Shown here: positions 48,808-59,640 of the stretch, piece after piece
Position numbering within the stretch: position 1 is the first letter of the stretch
How the letters are laid out: the number at the start of each line of letters is the position of its first letter
Source: Sclerotinia nivalis
Taxonomy: Eukaryota > Ascomycota > Leotiomycetes > Helotiales > Sclerotiniaceae
Direction of reading: 5' to 3'
Length of the DNA stretch: 64,000 bases
Assembly (NCBI GenBank): GCA_029531795.1
Contig: JAPEIS010000002.1
Coordinates: 2,666,001-2,730,000, forward strand
Translations under genes and position numbers: made by a program
The notes under the pieces: generated by a model
The model's database searches: none
What the model saw: the letters and a program-made list of their open reading frames with translations, nothing else
Told to the model about the DNA's origin: nothing

Positions 48808-51192
48808 ATGGGATCACAAACTCCTCCAAATGCATTGGATTTATCGGCCACGGAACTTTGGCGCCATCCTGATCCAACCTCAACTCGCATGTACGAATTC
48901 AAAGAAATCGTCAACAAGAAATATAACTTGAAGTTGGAGAGTTATGATGATTTGTATCGGTGGTCTATTGAAAACATAGCCGAGTTTTGGGAGGAGACAT
49001 GGTGGTTTACGGGAATTAGGGCCGAGCATGGATTTGATAAGGTATGTAGGGAGATGGTTTTTGAATTGTCTGTCATGTGATGGTTTTGATCTCTTTTCCG
49101 TTTGGCACCAGGTTTTGAGGTGGATGGGAAGAAGAAAGGTCGACAAGGTCGATGTACTCTTATTTCTGGAAGTGCTGTTTAGGTTCCTTGCGAGGGACTA
49201 TAGGGAACTAAGCCAGAGAATGTTAGTTTTCAAGTGTAGTAGTGCTACGTACTTTGACTCGCGAGCAAAGAAAGCATAAAGAAAGCTCTACACATTCCTG
49301 CAAGACTAACAATACCAGGTCGTTGACAATGATGCGCCCATGTTTCCCCGTCCCAACTTCTTCCAAGGATCCCTCCTCAACTTTGCCGAAAACCTCCTTT
49401 ACCCCGCCAACCTCAGCATCGATCCTGATTCTCCAGCCATCATTGCTGCAACAGAATCCACTCGTTCCACCGTTTCATGGGCGGAACTTCGAGAACAAGT
49501 TCGTAAATGTACCAATGCCCTACGAACACTCGGTGTCAAGCCTCATGACCGAGTTGCTGGTTTCGTGGGAAATCATACCAATACCGTTGTAGCTATGCTT
49601 GCTGCTGCATCTATAGGAGCGATCTGGACAGGTGTCAGTCCTGATACGGGAGTCGCGGCTGTTTTGGATCGATTGGTCCAAATTGAGCCGGTGGTACTTT
49701 TTGCTGATAACGGCGTTGAGTATAATGGGAGATTTCATGAGAGTTTGAGTAAAGCACGTGAAATTGTGAAGGAATTAAAGGGGCTCAAACGGTTGATTGT
49801 TTTTGATACTGTGGATTTACCAGTTGAGATTGAAGGCTTTGACATTAAGGGTGGAAAGGCTGAGACTTATGATGAGTTTTTGAAAAGGTGAGTTGGTTTA
49901 AGATTCTACCCTTCATTTTGTCCCAATACTTACAAAAACCCAGCGCCGCTGATCCAAATGCCCCATTAAAATTCACACAACTTCCACCAGATACCCCATT
50001 ATATATCCTCTACTCCTCAGGCACAACCGGAAAACCAAAATGCATCATCCATTCCTCCCTCGGAACCCTCATCCAACACAAGAAAGAACACATCCTCCAA
50101 TGTGACATACGTCCCGGTGATCGTCTCTTCTATTTCACTACATGCACATGGATGATGTGGCATTGGCTCGTATCCGGTTTAGCATCTGGGACCACTATAG
50201 TTCTTTATGACGGATCACCCTTTAAACCGCACTCTCATCTCTCCATGCCTCTCCTCATCCAAGAATTAGGAATTACCCATTTCGGCACCAGTGCGAAATA
50301 TCTCTCCATCCTGGAACAAAATAGCATCCTTCCGCTAAAACAAAACATCGACCTCTCCACCCTCCGCGCAATCTACTCCACTGGCTCCCCACTAGCGCCC
50401 TCAACTTTCAAATACATCTACTCCACAGGTGCCTTCCCACCATCCATAAACCTCGGTTCCATAACAGGCGGCACAGATATAATTTCACTCTTCGGAGCCC
50501 CATCCCCCCTCTCCCCGGTTCACATAGGTGAAATCCAAGTCCGCGCCCTCGGCATGTCCATAACCGCCTATTCCCCCGACGGCACCCCCATCCCAGCCGG
50601 CTCACCCGGCGATCTCGTCTGCACCAAACCCTTCCCCAGCCAACCCACCACCTTTTTCTCTCGTGAATCCGGCGTCGGCGATAAAAAATACCACGAATCT
50701 TATTTCCAACAATTTCCCGGCGTATGGCACCACGGGGATTTCATCAAATTCTCCCCCGAGACAGGGGGAATCTATATGTTAGGACGCTCTGACGGAATCC
50801 TCAAACCATCGGGTGTACGTTTTGGTTCGGCGGAAATATACAACATACTCCTTAAACACTTTAGCGAATCAATCGAAGACGCGCTCTGCATAGGACGACG
50901 ACGTCCGACCGATGACGACGAAACCGTTATCCTATTTGTGAAAATGACCCCAAATCACATATTTGACGAGGAGCTCCAGGAAAATATTAGGAAAGTGGTA
51001 AGGAGGGAATTAAGTGCGAGACATGTACCAGGGGTCATCGATGAGTGTTTTGAGATTCCTGTCACGACGAATGGGAAGAAGGTGGAGGTGGCTGTTAAAC
51101 AGATTCTGGGTGGTGTGGATGTGAAGACGAGTGCGAGTGTGGCTAATAGGGAGTGTTTGGATTGGTATCGGGAGTGGGCGGGGAGGTGTTAG
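48808..51192 (+). CDS. AACS: Acetoacetyl-CoA synthetase
   Basis: Three exons, 48808-49041, 49319-49887 and 49944-51192, giving 683 aa. The enzyme activates acetoacetate to acetoacetyl-CoA via an acyl-adenylate, allowing use of ketone bodies and leucine-derived acetoacetate. Adenylate-forming superfamily motifs are all visible: phosphate loop LYSSGTTGKPKCIIH at the start of exon 3; TGGTDIISLFG; HHGDFIKF; GRSDGILKPSGVRFGSAEIY; and the C-terminal catalytic lysine region TTNGKKVEVAVKQIL. N-terminal features (LWRHPDP, FWEETWWFTGI, MFPRPNFFQGSLLNFAENLL) are those of the acetoacetyl-CoA rather than acetyl-CoA synthetases. No SKL-type peroxisomal signal is present at the C-terminus. Each exon starts C-rich and ends G-rich on the coding strand. 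Confidence 0.93.
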
Positions 51193-51963
51193 GTGTTAGG
51201 TTTTTGGGGGTTTAGGAGAAAGGAGAGAGAGCGGAGAGAGGGAGACTGTGTGGTGAAGGGAGGGATTAAAAATACGGACTCTGATAGAGGGATGATGAAA
51301 GAAGAAAAAAACAGAAGTACCAGATAAAGAGTGAGAAATTAGGAATGAATCGAGTAACTCTATCTGGGTTTAAAGAGAGAGTGGTGAAGGATAAGAGATT
51401 AAAAGTACAGAATCTAATAAAGAGATGAAAAAAAAAAAAAAAAAAATTAGGAATAGAAGTAAAGTAAAGAATAAATCGAGCAACTCTATTCACGAATATT
51501 CAAGAATCAAAATTCAAGATCCCCCTCCCCCCAGAAGATGCATACACAAAACTTTATCCTTACACAACACAGCTACAAATTACAAACAAATACACGTACA
51601 TGTACATGTATTATTTACATTCATCTCTCATTTATTCGTTCATCTCATATATTCATTCATTCATTCGTTGCCTAACCTCAAGTGTTCCTATATCTACTTC
51701 AGCCAACCCACTCACCCAACTTGAGCCCTGGTACAGTACAGTACTACTACCTATTGGATATAACAAAAACAATCCGATTATCCAGTATTTGACGCATATC
51801 AAAAAACCATTATGGTTATCAAATACCCAACTCCAAACTCCAAACTCCAAACTTATCTTATCACTTATAAACCAATCGTTCATTAGTCCCCCATCCCCCC
51901 TCTCCCTTCATGGTAACCAACCAAGTTCTCACTCAACCACATCTACCTCATTCTCATCCTACC
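51193..51963. other. Convergent intergenic region, AACS / Dpb11-type gene
   Basis: 0.77 kb of 3' flanking sequence. It includes an A-run of about 20 at ~51427-51446 and a local direct repeat of AAATTAGGAATAGAAGTA/AAATTAGGAATGAATCGAG-type sequence (51335-51480). No gene is supported. Confidence 0.5.
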
Positions 51964-54559
51964 CTACCCCCTCCTAGTCCTCCCACTCGTCCTTGTCGCT
52001 CCTCCTTTCCCCCCAACTGCTCCACTATTTGAGAAATCTCCAATCGTCCCCTTCCTTCCCAATCCCCTTTTCGCCCTCTCCTTTTCCCTCACCATACTCA
52101 TTTCCCTTTCAATCGTCTCCTTTTCCTTGCCCTCCATGATTCCCTGTACCATCATTCTATACTCTTCGCCTTCTTTATCCATATATCCTAGTTGTGTTGC
52201 TGGAGGGATTTCCCTTGAGAATTTCTCGCGGTCGCCTTGAAGATTCATGAATTCGTTTATTTCGTCTTGACTTTCACGGTTTTCATTAGAAGATTCCTGG
52301 GGATGAGAGTAGATTACTGCAGGGCCGCTGGTAGCAGTGGAATCTACAGATGAGGCGAGGGAAGCCGTGGAGACGTTGGATAGGGCGCGTCCCATGATTG
52401 CTTTGCCGCGAGGTCGATTGGAATTCTGGTCGGTGGTAATAGCTTTGGCATTTGAGATAGAAACTGAAGAGCAGGAAGGACGTTTCGTTTTAGCGAGGAG
52501 GGAGCTGATGTCAATGGATTTTTGTTCGGGGATTTCCGAGGTAGTGGAGGGATGGAAATTGGTTGTAGGGGTAGGATTTGCGGAGTGTGAATTGAGAGGA
52601 ATTTCAGAAAGAGGTTCCCACTTTAAAGGAGGTGGAGGCGTAAGTTCTGATGATTCGGGTTCGAGGTGAATAGGGAGTGGCACTGAATCTTGTTCGTCTT
52701 TTATTGGTGTGGATTTTGTTTCTAATGGTGCAAATGCACTCTCATCTAGAAGTGCAATGCGGATCGGTTTAGATGAAGACCGTGAGGGGAGTGTACTTGA
52801 TCTAGATTTTGAGCTTGTGTTTTCGCTACTCGTTCGTTCCGGGTTGCTAACGTGTCTTGGTATTGATTCCTTTTTCGAGATAGGTGCTGAAGCTGGTTGT
52901 TTCTTGGCTCTGCATCTGTATTTGGCGAATGGTAATCTGGTTCCCGACTTGATAGAATCCCAAAGCCAGTCCGCCGTAACAATTGGAATTTTCCATTCTT
53001 GAGCGTGCTCTAGTTTGTCTTTCCGAAGACTTACTATAGATTTTGTAACGAGAACTGAGGATTGTGGAGTCATGTCTTCACTATATGTACCTCCGAGTAA
53101 TTCGGTGGTTCTCTTTACGTGAAGAATATCAATGCCGGTGAATGCTGCGGATGAGATTTTCAGGCCACTAAACCCTTCGATAGGAAACTTAGGAAACGGT
53201 CTTCCAAGAACGTGTTGCTCGGGTTCGAGGTACGTTTTCAGGTGTAAACATCGTTCGACCCACCAGTCCGTAAGTATCTCAACCTCTGAACTTAAATTGG
53301 GATATTTTGAGGCTGGGAGATGAGATGGCACGATCACATAAGTCCGTTTCCTTGCATTCGGAGCACTTAAGTCAGACTCATTCTGAAGCACTTTACCATC
53401 ATGTGCAATTAGATGATTTCCCAGTATTTGTGTATGCTTAGCAGAAAAGCCGTGAATCCAAAATCGACACTCATAGAATATGCCACCAACTGGTTGGTTC
53501 GGTTCTTGAACAAGGTCAAGGGTTTTAGCTTTAGGCGGTGTCACCTCTTTGCTTTTCTCGGGTTGTTCTTTTTCTGCTGGCCCAAAGCTGTCACTGGTAT
53601 CCCAAATCCCGCTTCTCGACACCTGGATCTTATTACCACTACCAACAATATCCCCCCATATACTTTGACTCTGGGTGTTCAATTTTGTACTCGCAGTCCT
53701 GCGTAATTTTCTCTTGCCCTCTTCGACACCAGACAGAGTTTGTTCCCTGGCCCTCTTTTTCGATGAGTTTATCCTCGGCTTATCTTTGTCCCAAGAACCT
53801 TTTCCCCTTTCTTCTATTGGTAAAGAAGGATCATAATATTTCTCGTCCAAAATCATTCCTCTTTCCAAACTATCCAATAACCACTCAGCAGAAACTATCC
53901 GTAAGCCCCAACTTTTTGCTGCCTTGTATTTGTTGCCCTCCGTTCGAAATGATATCAAATGTGTGATTTGCTTTGTCAAATTCCCATCATATTCTCCCCC
54001 ATTTGCTTTGATCTTCTCCGCAATATCCTGTCTCTCGGCCGTGTCATCGCACCCGGTCAAGCTAATTCTGAGGGAAGTAAGTGTAGGTAACGTATGTTGT
54101 CGTTCCAATAAATCCATATCTATATCATGATCGTTTACCCAAAGGTTCCGAACCGTCACAATCCAATCCATAGTCATCGGTCGAATATCTGGTCGAAACC
54201 GGGCGACATAATGATATTTTGGACTATCCCAATGTCCAACGACAAGGTGGGTAACTTCGACTGTGAGATCGGCTCGAATACTGGCACCCATTTGTTCTGC
54301 CTGAGCATTTAATTCTGCCTATAAATTTATCCATGTCAGCGATTGAGGTCAAATTGAGTAATGCGCAGGCATAAGTTGCAAAATCATGCAAGTTAATGTA
54401 TATCATGGCTATTCAATACTCATGCACATTGACAAAATAGACAAAACTTACACGCTTTTCATCCGACACATTAGTACAACAAACAATTATGCCCTTTAAA
54501 GGTTGAGAAGTATTATCTCCTGTTGCAACATCAGGATAACCTTCATGAATTGAATCCAT
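51964..54559 (-). CDS. DPB11: Multi-BRCT replication/checkpoint protein (Dpb11/Rad4/TopBP1)
   Basis: Two exons, 54559-54452 and 54318-51964, giving 820 aa. The first exon supplies the start of BRCT1 (PLKGIIVCCTNVSDEKR), completed in exon 2 by EVTHLVVG and the RPMTMDWI tryptophan strand. BRCT2 spans ~115-200 (LRISLTGC...ITHLISF...IVSAEWLLDSL). A basic nuclear-localisation-like stretch (SSKKRAREQ, GKRKLRR) follows. BRCT3 (~310-400, ending EILTDWWVERC) and BRCT4 (~415-500, LKISSAAFTGI...IVTADWLWDSI) are tandem. The C-terminal 300 residues are Ser/Pro-rich, ending in a Lys/Glu/Arg-rich helix. Two BRCT pairs match fission yeast Rad4/Cut5 and budding yeast Dpb11, which bridge phosphorylated Sld3/Sld2-type proteins for origin firing and activate the ATR-family checkpoint kinase. 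The 3' end is strongly G-rich. Confidence 0.88.
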
Positions 54560-55187
54560 GATGTGAAAGGACTCCCAAAAGTTGAATGTACATGAGATTC
54601 AAGAATATTATTTTCCATTTTGCGTGTCTCTTACCCAGTCGCGTACATCACGGTCTCTATTTATTTTGCCCTTTGTTACCGCTTAGTGGATTATCTTTGG
54701 GTCCGTACCAAAACAATCTCCTACCAATCGAAAGCTCTCGATTTATATTATGAAAATCAAGTCAATTTGATACTTAGGTATGATTCTAAGACTTGATTGC
54801 TTAATATATATATATACCTAATAATCTCTTTTTTTATTTTTAAAAAAACTAACCAAATGAACTGATTGATGTTTATCTACTAATTCTATCTTTGCTACTC
54901 TTATCTTTATTTTTATAAGTATACTTGTTGATGTTAAACGTTTAGGATTACTCTTCAAACGTGAGAAAATTGCTGCAGCTGACATAGGGAGAGATTTTTC
55001 AAGATTATTTATCACCGCCGGTCCTTCCAATATCTTCCAATCCTTAGGATCTTGTTAAAAAAAAGGTCAAATTTTTTGGGGGAGGCTTCTCAAATATATG
55101 TTGTATTTACATTTTGCTCTGGTATTACATTGAAAGCCAGCATTGAGATATAACCTCATTCGCTAATGGCAAGACCAGTTACTTTTA
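54560..55187. other. Intergenic region between cysteine hydrolase and Dpb11-type gene
   Basis: 0.63 kb, AT-rich, containing the promoter of the Dpb11-type gene and the 3' end of the hydrolase transcript. No gene is supported; a (TA)n stretch lies at ~54805-54815. Confidence 0.5.
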
Positions 55188-55859
55188 TCAGACCTTGACG
55201 AAAACCGTTTTAATAACATCCATTGTCTCTCGTACTTGCGCAAACTCCTCATCCAAGCTAGCAAGGTTAACTTGGTGTATCGTCTCAGCATCTATTCCCC
55301 CTTTCGCAAAAGTTGCACACGCATCTCCCACTAATACAATATCCCCTTCATCCACAAGTGCGCCATTCTTCACGATATCAACGATTCTCAGATTATTCGC
55401 CATACGTGTCGAAGTGCTGACGCAGTGATCTGTAGTCAAACCAAAGATGACCAACTGTCTTACGTCGTTATTTCTCAAAAAGTTCTCTAACCCCGTCCCA
55501 ACAAATGCCGAGTTGACATCCTTTATCCAGACTCTCTCGTTAAAACGAGGAGCTGCAAATTTCTGAGGTTGGACTGCTGGTAATGATTTCCCATCAACTT
55601 CTATCTGTTTGATGGGATGCAGTAGAGAGTTGGGATTGATGCTGTGATGTTGCACATGACAGATGAGGACAGATGAAGAGATGCTTGCTGCTGGTAACTT
55701 TTCGTTGTACTCTCTGGCCTGCTTGAGCAGCATTTCGATGTTTTTCTCGCACTTTGGCGTGCTACGTTTTGCAAGATCACCAAAGGCTGTAGGATGAAGG
55801 AAGGCGTTTTGAACATCGATCAAGATAAGTGCTGTTTTGCGAGTGGTTGCAGGCTTCAT
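55188..55859 (-). CDS. Isochorismatase-like cysteine hydrolase
   Basis: Single exon, 223 aa. The cysteine-hydrolase triad is intact: Asp15 in ALILIDVQNAF, Lys113 in WIKDVNSAF, and Cys146 in GLTTDHCVSTSTRMA. A cis-peptide-type GLTTDHC loop and the RVWIKDVNSAF strand are typical of the isochorismatase/nicotinamidase superfamily. Fungal members hydrolyse amides or vinyl ethers, but sequence alone does not give the substrate. Secreted isochorismatases of plant pathogens belong to this superfamily; this one has no signal peptide and is probably cytosolic. Its neighbours suggest no pathway. Length is normal and the frame is intact. Confidence 0.9.
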   Translation of the reverse strand: MKPATTRKTALILIDVQNAFLHPTAFGDLAKRSTPKCEKNIEMLLKQAREYNEKLPAASISSSVLICHVQHHSINPNSLLHPIKQIEVDGKSLPAVQPQKFAAPRFNERVWIKDVNSAFVGTGLENFLRNNDVRQLVIFGLTTDHCVSTSTRMANNLRIVDIVKNGALVDEGDIVLVGDACATFAKGGIDAETIHQVNLASLDEEFAQVRETMDVIKTVFVKV

Positions 55860-58800
55860 ATTGATAATTATGTTGATGTCCTCGATTTCGTTTGAAGAAT
55901 TGATGATGATGCTGGGATATTCGTGAGTACTTGTTTATTTCTCTTCATCTTATATGTTTCGCTTTCACAAATCCTTTCAACACGCGCCTTTTCATTGACT
56001 GACGGTGCTAGAATATCAGTAAGGAATTGCATATTTGAACATAGGTATCTTGAAATCTTGGCAGGTCGCGCCCTTTCATCGATTGGTGGGTAACATCCTC
56101 TTAACACTGAATCCCACGTCTGACGGGAGCAACGACTTGTATTTGAGATGTTCTCCCCATTTACTGCTTAATTCCAAAAGCCAGAAGTAAAATCTCTCAA
56201 TGCGTTGTGTTGTAAGTAAGAGTATATCTTCATTTTCAAGTAGCGTGGCCCAAAAAAAGCCTTGGCGGCCTCGGCTCACCACAAGCCGCAGAACCTGATC
56301 AAGGGGTATTATATATGACCGAGAACGAAGAGGAAAAAACAGATGAACCATCCCTGATTAAAGGATCATTCTCTCTAATCCCAATGTTCTCATCACCTTT
56401 ATGCTTTCTCATTCTAGGATCATTCCAGCGTTAAAGAAAGCACCCCGTAACTACTTTACCCCAAACCGAGGACTTCTGCTCTAGAAGCCTTCCCGTCAAT
56501 CGTCTTCAGGCATCTCGATGTGATCAAGATGAACTAATTTGGTTGTGGTTATGGGGATTTTGGGGATGGACAAAAGTGTTTACACTGGACCCGGTATGAC
56601 GTGTGAAGATCCACCGGTGCATGAATGCGGTGGAACCTCATGCAAGAGATAGTAAGTGACGTTCCCGAACGTTTGAACGCAACGCTCTTCACCAGCGAGC
56701 CAATTTTTTTGTGAAGGTTCTCCTTGATAATATTGAAAACTTTCAGATGGTTATAACTCTTGTCAGTTATAACATCCAGGAGGATGGGGAATCCCCAGGT
56801 ACTAGGTATGTATTAAAGTTTTCCATTGGAACAAATCTAATTTTTCCGAATTGATAATGATGCAAGTGGCTCATAAGGTATCCCGCAAATTGATGAGTTG
56901 CTCGGGGTGATAAGACAGCAAGTTCTTCCGATCTTTACACGTGCTTCAGGAATTCGCCAAATGAGATGTAAAAATGGGTGATGTCTTCTTGGCAGGTACT
57001 GATCGCAAATCGATCTGTGCCCATTTGATTGACAGGATGAGGTTATAAATGTTGAAATATGATCAATGCTTTCGGTATCAAAATCCAGTCGGTTAATAAA
57101 GATTGAACCTAGGATATATTTGCCAGCATTCGTCATTGTTTCGTATGCCACTAAACAAGCCATTTGCAAACAGTGGACTGGGATTTGAGGGTTTGAGTTG
57201 TGGATATAAACTCTCAACTAGAGACTAGAGTGTTGTCGATTGACATTGCCAATCATAAGTTAGGCTTACCAGAAGAAAACCCTGATTTGGTACTTCTGGC
57301 CAAAGGAGTACAGATCAGGTCTCATTTTGGGAATGCGATGCGGAAGAGTTCGCGTCGGAAAATCGGTCAACAACGACATTAGAAGAAGTGTTTTGGGTTT
57401 TGGGTGGTGGCAGAGTTCCCTTAGGTCTAAGGCTTAGACATCATTTTGAAAACCAAATCTCGAGTCTAATAACACGAATAACACGATATAGCACCGTATG
57501 TTATTTGAACCAACATTGAACATTAGGTAGTTTCAAACTTCCCAAAGCTAAAATACTTGAGATGAAGGGGTACCAAGTTGAATAGGACATTGGGTATTTC
57601 ACATACCTGGAATATCCATAGGAAAGTTGAAAATACCGAAACCTCATGTGAGAATATTACAAGGGGTACCCGTTTTCGGATGATCTCCTGTTAAAGATTT
57701 TTTCTTTTATTTTCCTTGGTTCTATGTATGATCTATCCGTCTGGTTGTGGATCTGGTATGGGCTACAGCTAGCTAGCTACAGATTGCATTTCTGATGGGC
57801 ATTTGGGCATGAAAACTTGTATTCGTGAATTTAGATATGGAGATTTGATTGTCGATTTAATTGTTGATTTAATTGTCGATTTGAGGTTTGATAAATTGGT
57901 TGTTATTAATAAGTAGAGCGTAATTTGTTGATGTATGATAATATTAATGGCCCATTGTCTACTCTGTCAGATGTCAATGATCAATACTCGAGTAGATTCA
58001 CCAAAAAAGTTAAGGCTCGGTGTGGCGGGCGCCCGGGATTTCGGAAAGGTGTTTTTTCGGATATGGCGGGGGGAGTTAGTTTCGTATTCTGTAGATTCTG
58101 TACAGATTAAGTACAGTCATCAATCAATAATAGGTAGTAGGATCGGATCTTGAAGGCTAGGAATAGGAAAGGATTCTAGACCTCCAAATAGTCAGCATGC
58201 ATGGAAAATTCAACGGAAAGTCGAGTACAATAATGATAACAAAAACAATTTGGAAAATTGCCATTTGTTTCTGTCGTCGTTGATGTCAACTGTTTGTAGA
58301 TATTTTGTACTGAACGCCTACGAATACTCCAAATTATTGTAGATAATGCACGCTGGAAAAATTAATATATTAACTACATCATCACCCCTCCTGGCAGCTG
58401 TCTACTAGGTCGCTAGGCGGTAGGTACACACAAAAAAAGACTTTCATAGATCTCCCCCGCGGCTTCCGGCACAGACAACCCATGATGTGGGCGTTTACTC
58501 CATACACCTGTTGGACCTGTTGGACCTGATTTTATCTTTTATTTTATTTTATATACTCGTAACCCGTAACTCCATACACCTGTTGGACCTGATTTTTTCA
58601 CTTAACCTTTACACTCTATTGCTAAATACTTGATACCAACAAGACAGACGAACTAATAAGAGAAACGGCCGACAATTGAGCAGAACCGCCCCCCAGACAC
58701 TAAAAAGAGTCAAGACGTATTGATGTTTTCGTTTCGTTATAATCACCAATTGCAAAGCTTACGTACACAATTCATCGCACTTTTTATTCTCTTATCTTTT

Positions 58801-59640
58801 CCTTCATCGTTGTGTTGTATGAGGTAGCAACTTATTGGATACCTATCTGATTTCTAACTCTACTCTGTACTTTTTCACTCTGTACTTCGTACTCCTTCTT
58901 TATCCCACCATCCCACCATCCCGCCATCCCGAAAACCATGTCTCGGTATTCGATAATCTGCTGACCTGGTCCTCATTTTCCCAATCGTCCAATCCGTCCA
59001 ATCGTCCAACATATTACTGTATGTGGGGTTTCCGGGATTCCTAACTACCTAGCTACACAAGCATCAACATCAACCCTGCCAGCAGATCTTTTGCTTGAAT
59101 CTCGAATACCTGGAAATAAAAGGAAACAGGCATACCGCTTCTTGCACTTTGAGTAGTACAATCACACAGTACTTTACTTCGCATTCTCTCCCGCATGAGT
59201 TGGCAATCAGATAAACCTTACTCCTTGTTTTACATGTTGCCCAAGCATCTGACAACAAACAAATTCATAGTAAATCTACCAAATCTTGTGAGTTCCAATT
59301 CCTCAAACGCACTTTCATTGGCTTGGTTTGTACGACAAATTGAAGCGTGAATCATGCCCCCCTCCTCTCTAAGCCCTACCAGCTTTTCCCTGCCCAGAAG
59401 AATTTCTGCATGACTACTTTGAGTTCTGGGCCATCTGGTGCCAGCGCGATCAGATATCACAATATTATAACATTGTGCCATTGCCTCGAAAGTTCAATGA
59501 TTCACAGCATCTAGCATACCACCACAGTTTGCGACTACTTTCGTTTTACTTCCTATACCTTATCGAGAAACTCCATACACTCACTCAGCATATACATTCC
59601 AGGAGATATCTTTCGGGAGGATTAATTATTAATACGCAAG
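55860..59640. other. 3.8-kb divergent intergenic region
   Basis: Lies between the cysteine hydrolase (minus) and the arrestin gene (plus). No supported gene; the longest frame (126 codons, 56837-57217 minus) has no recognisable domain. It contains a local duplication of ~30 bp at 58497-58598 and GATTTAATTGT/CGATT repeats near 57845-57885. The last ~900 bp is pyrimidine-rich and likely the arrestin gene leader. Confidence 0.5.
58497..58598. repeat. Direct repeat ACTCCATACACCTGTTGGAC, 72 bp apart
   Basis: Two copies of a ~30-bp segment start at 58497 and 58569. The first contains an extra internal copy of CTGTTGGAC. Both are followed by CTGATTTT. This is a recent local duplication in a non-coding region. 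Confidence 0.8.
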
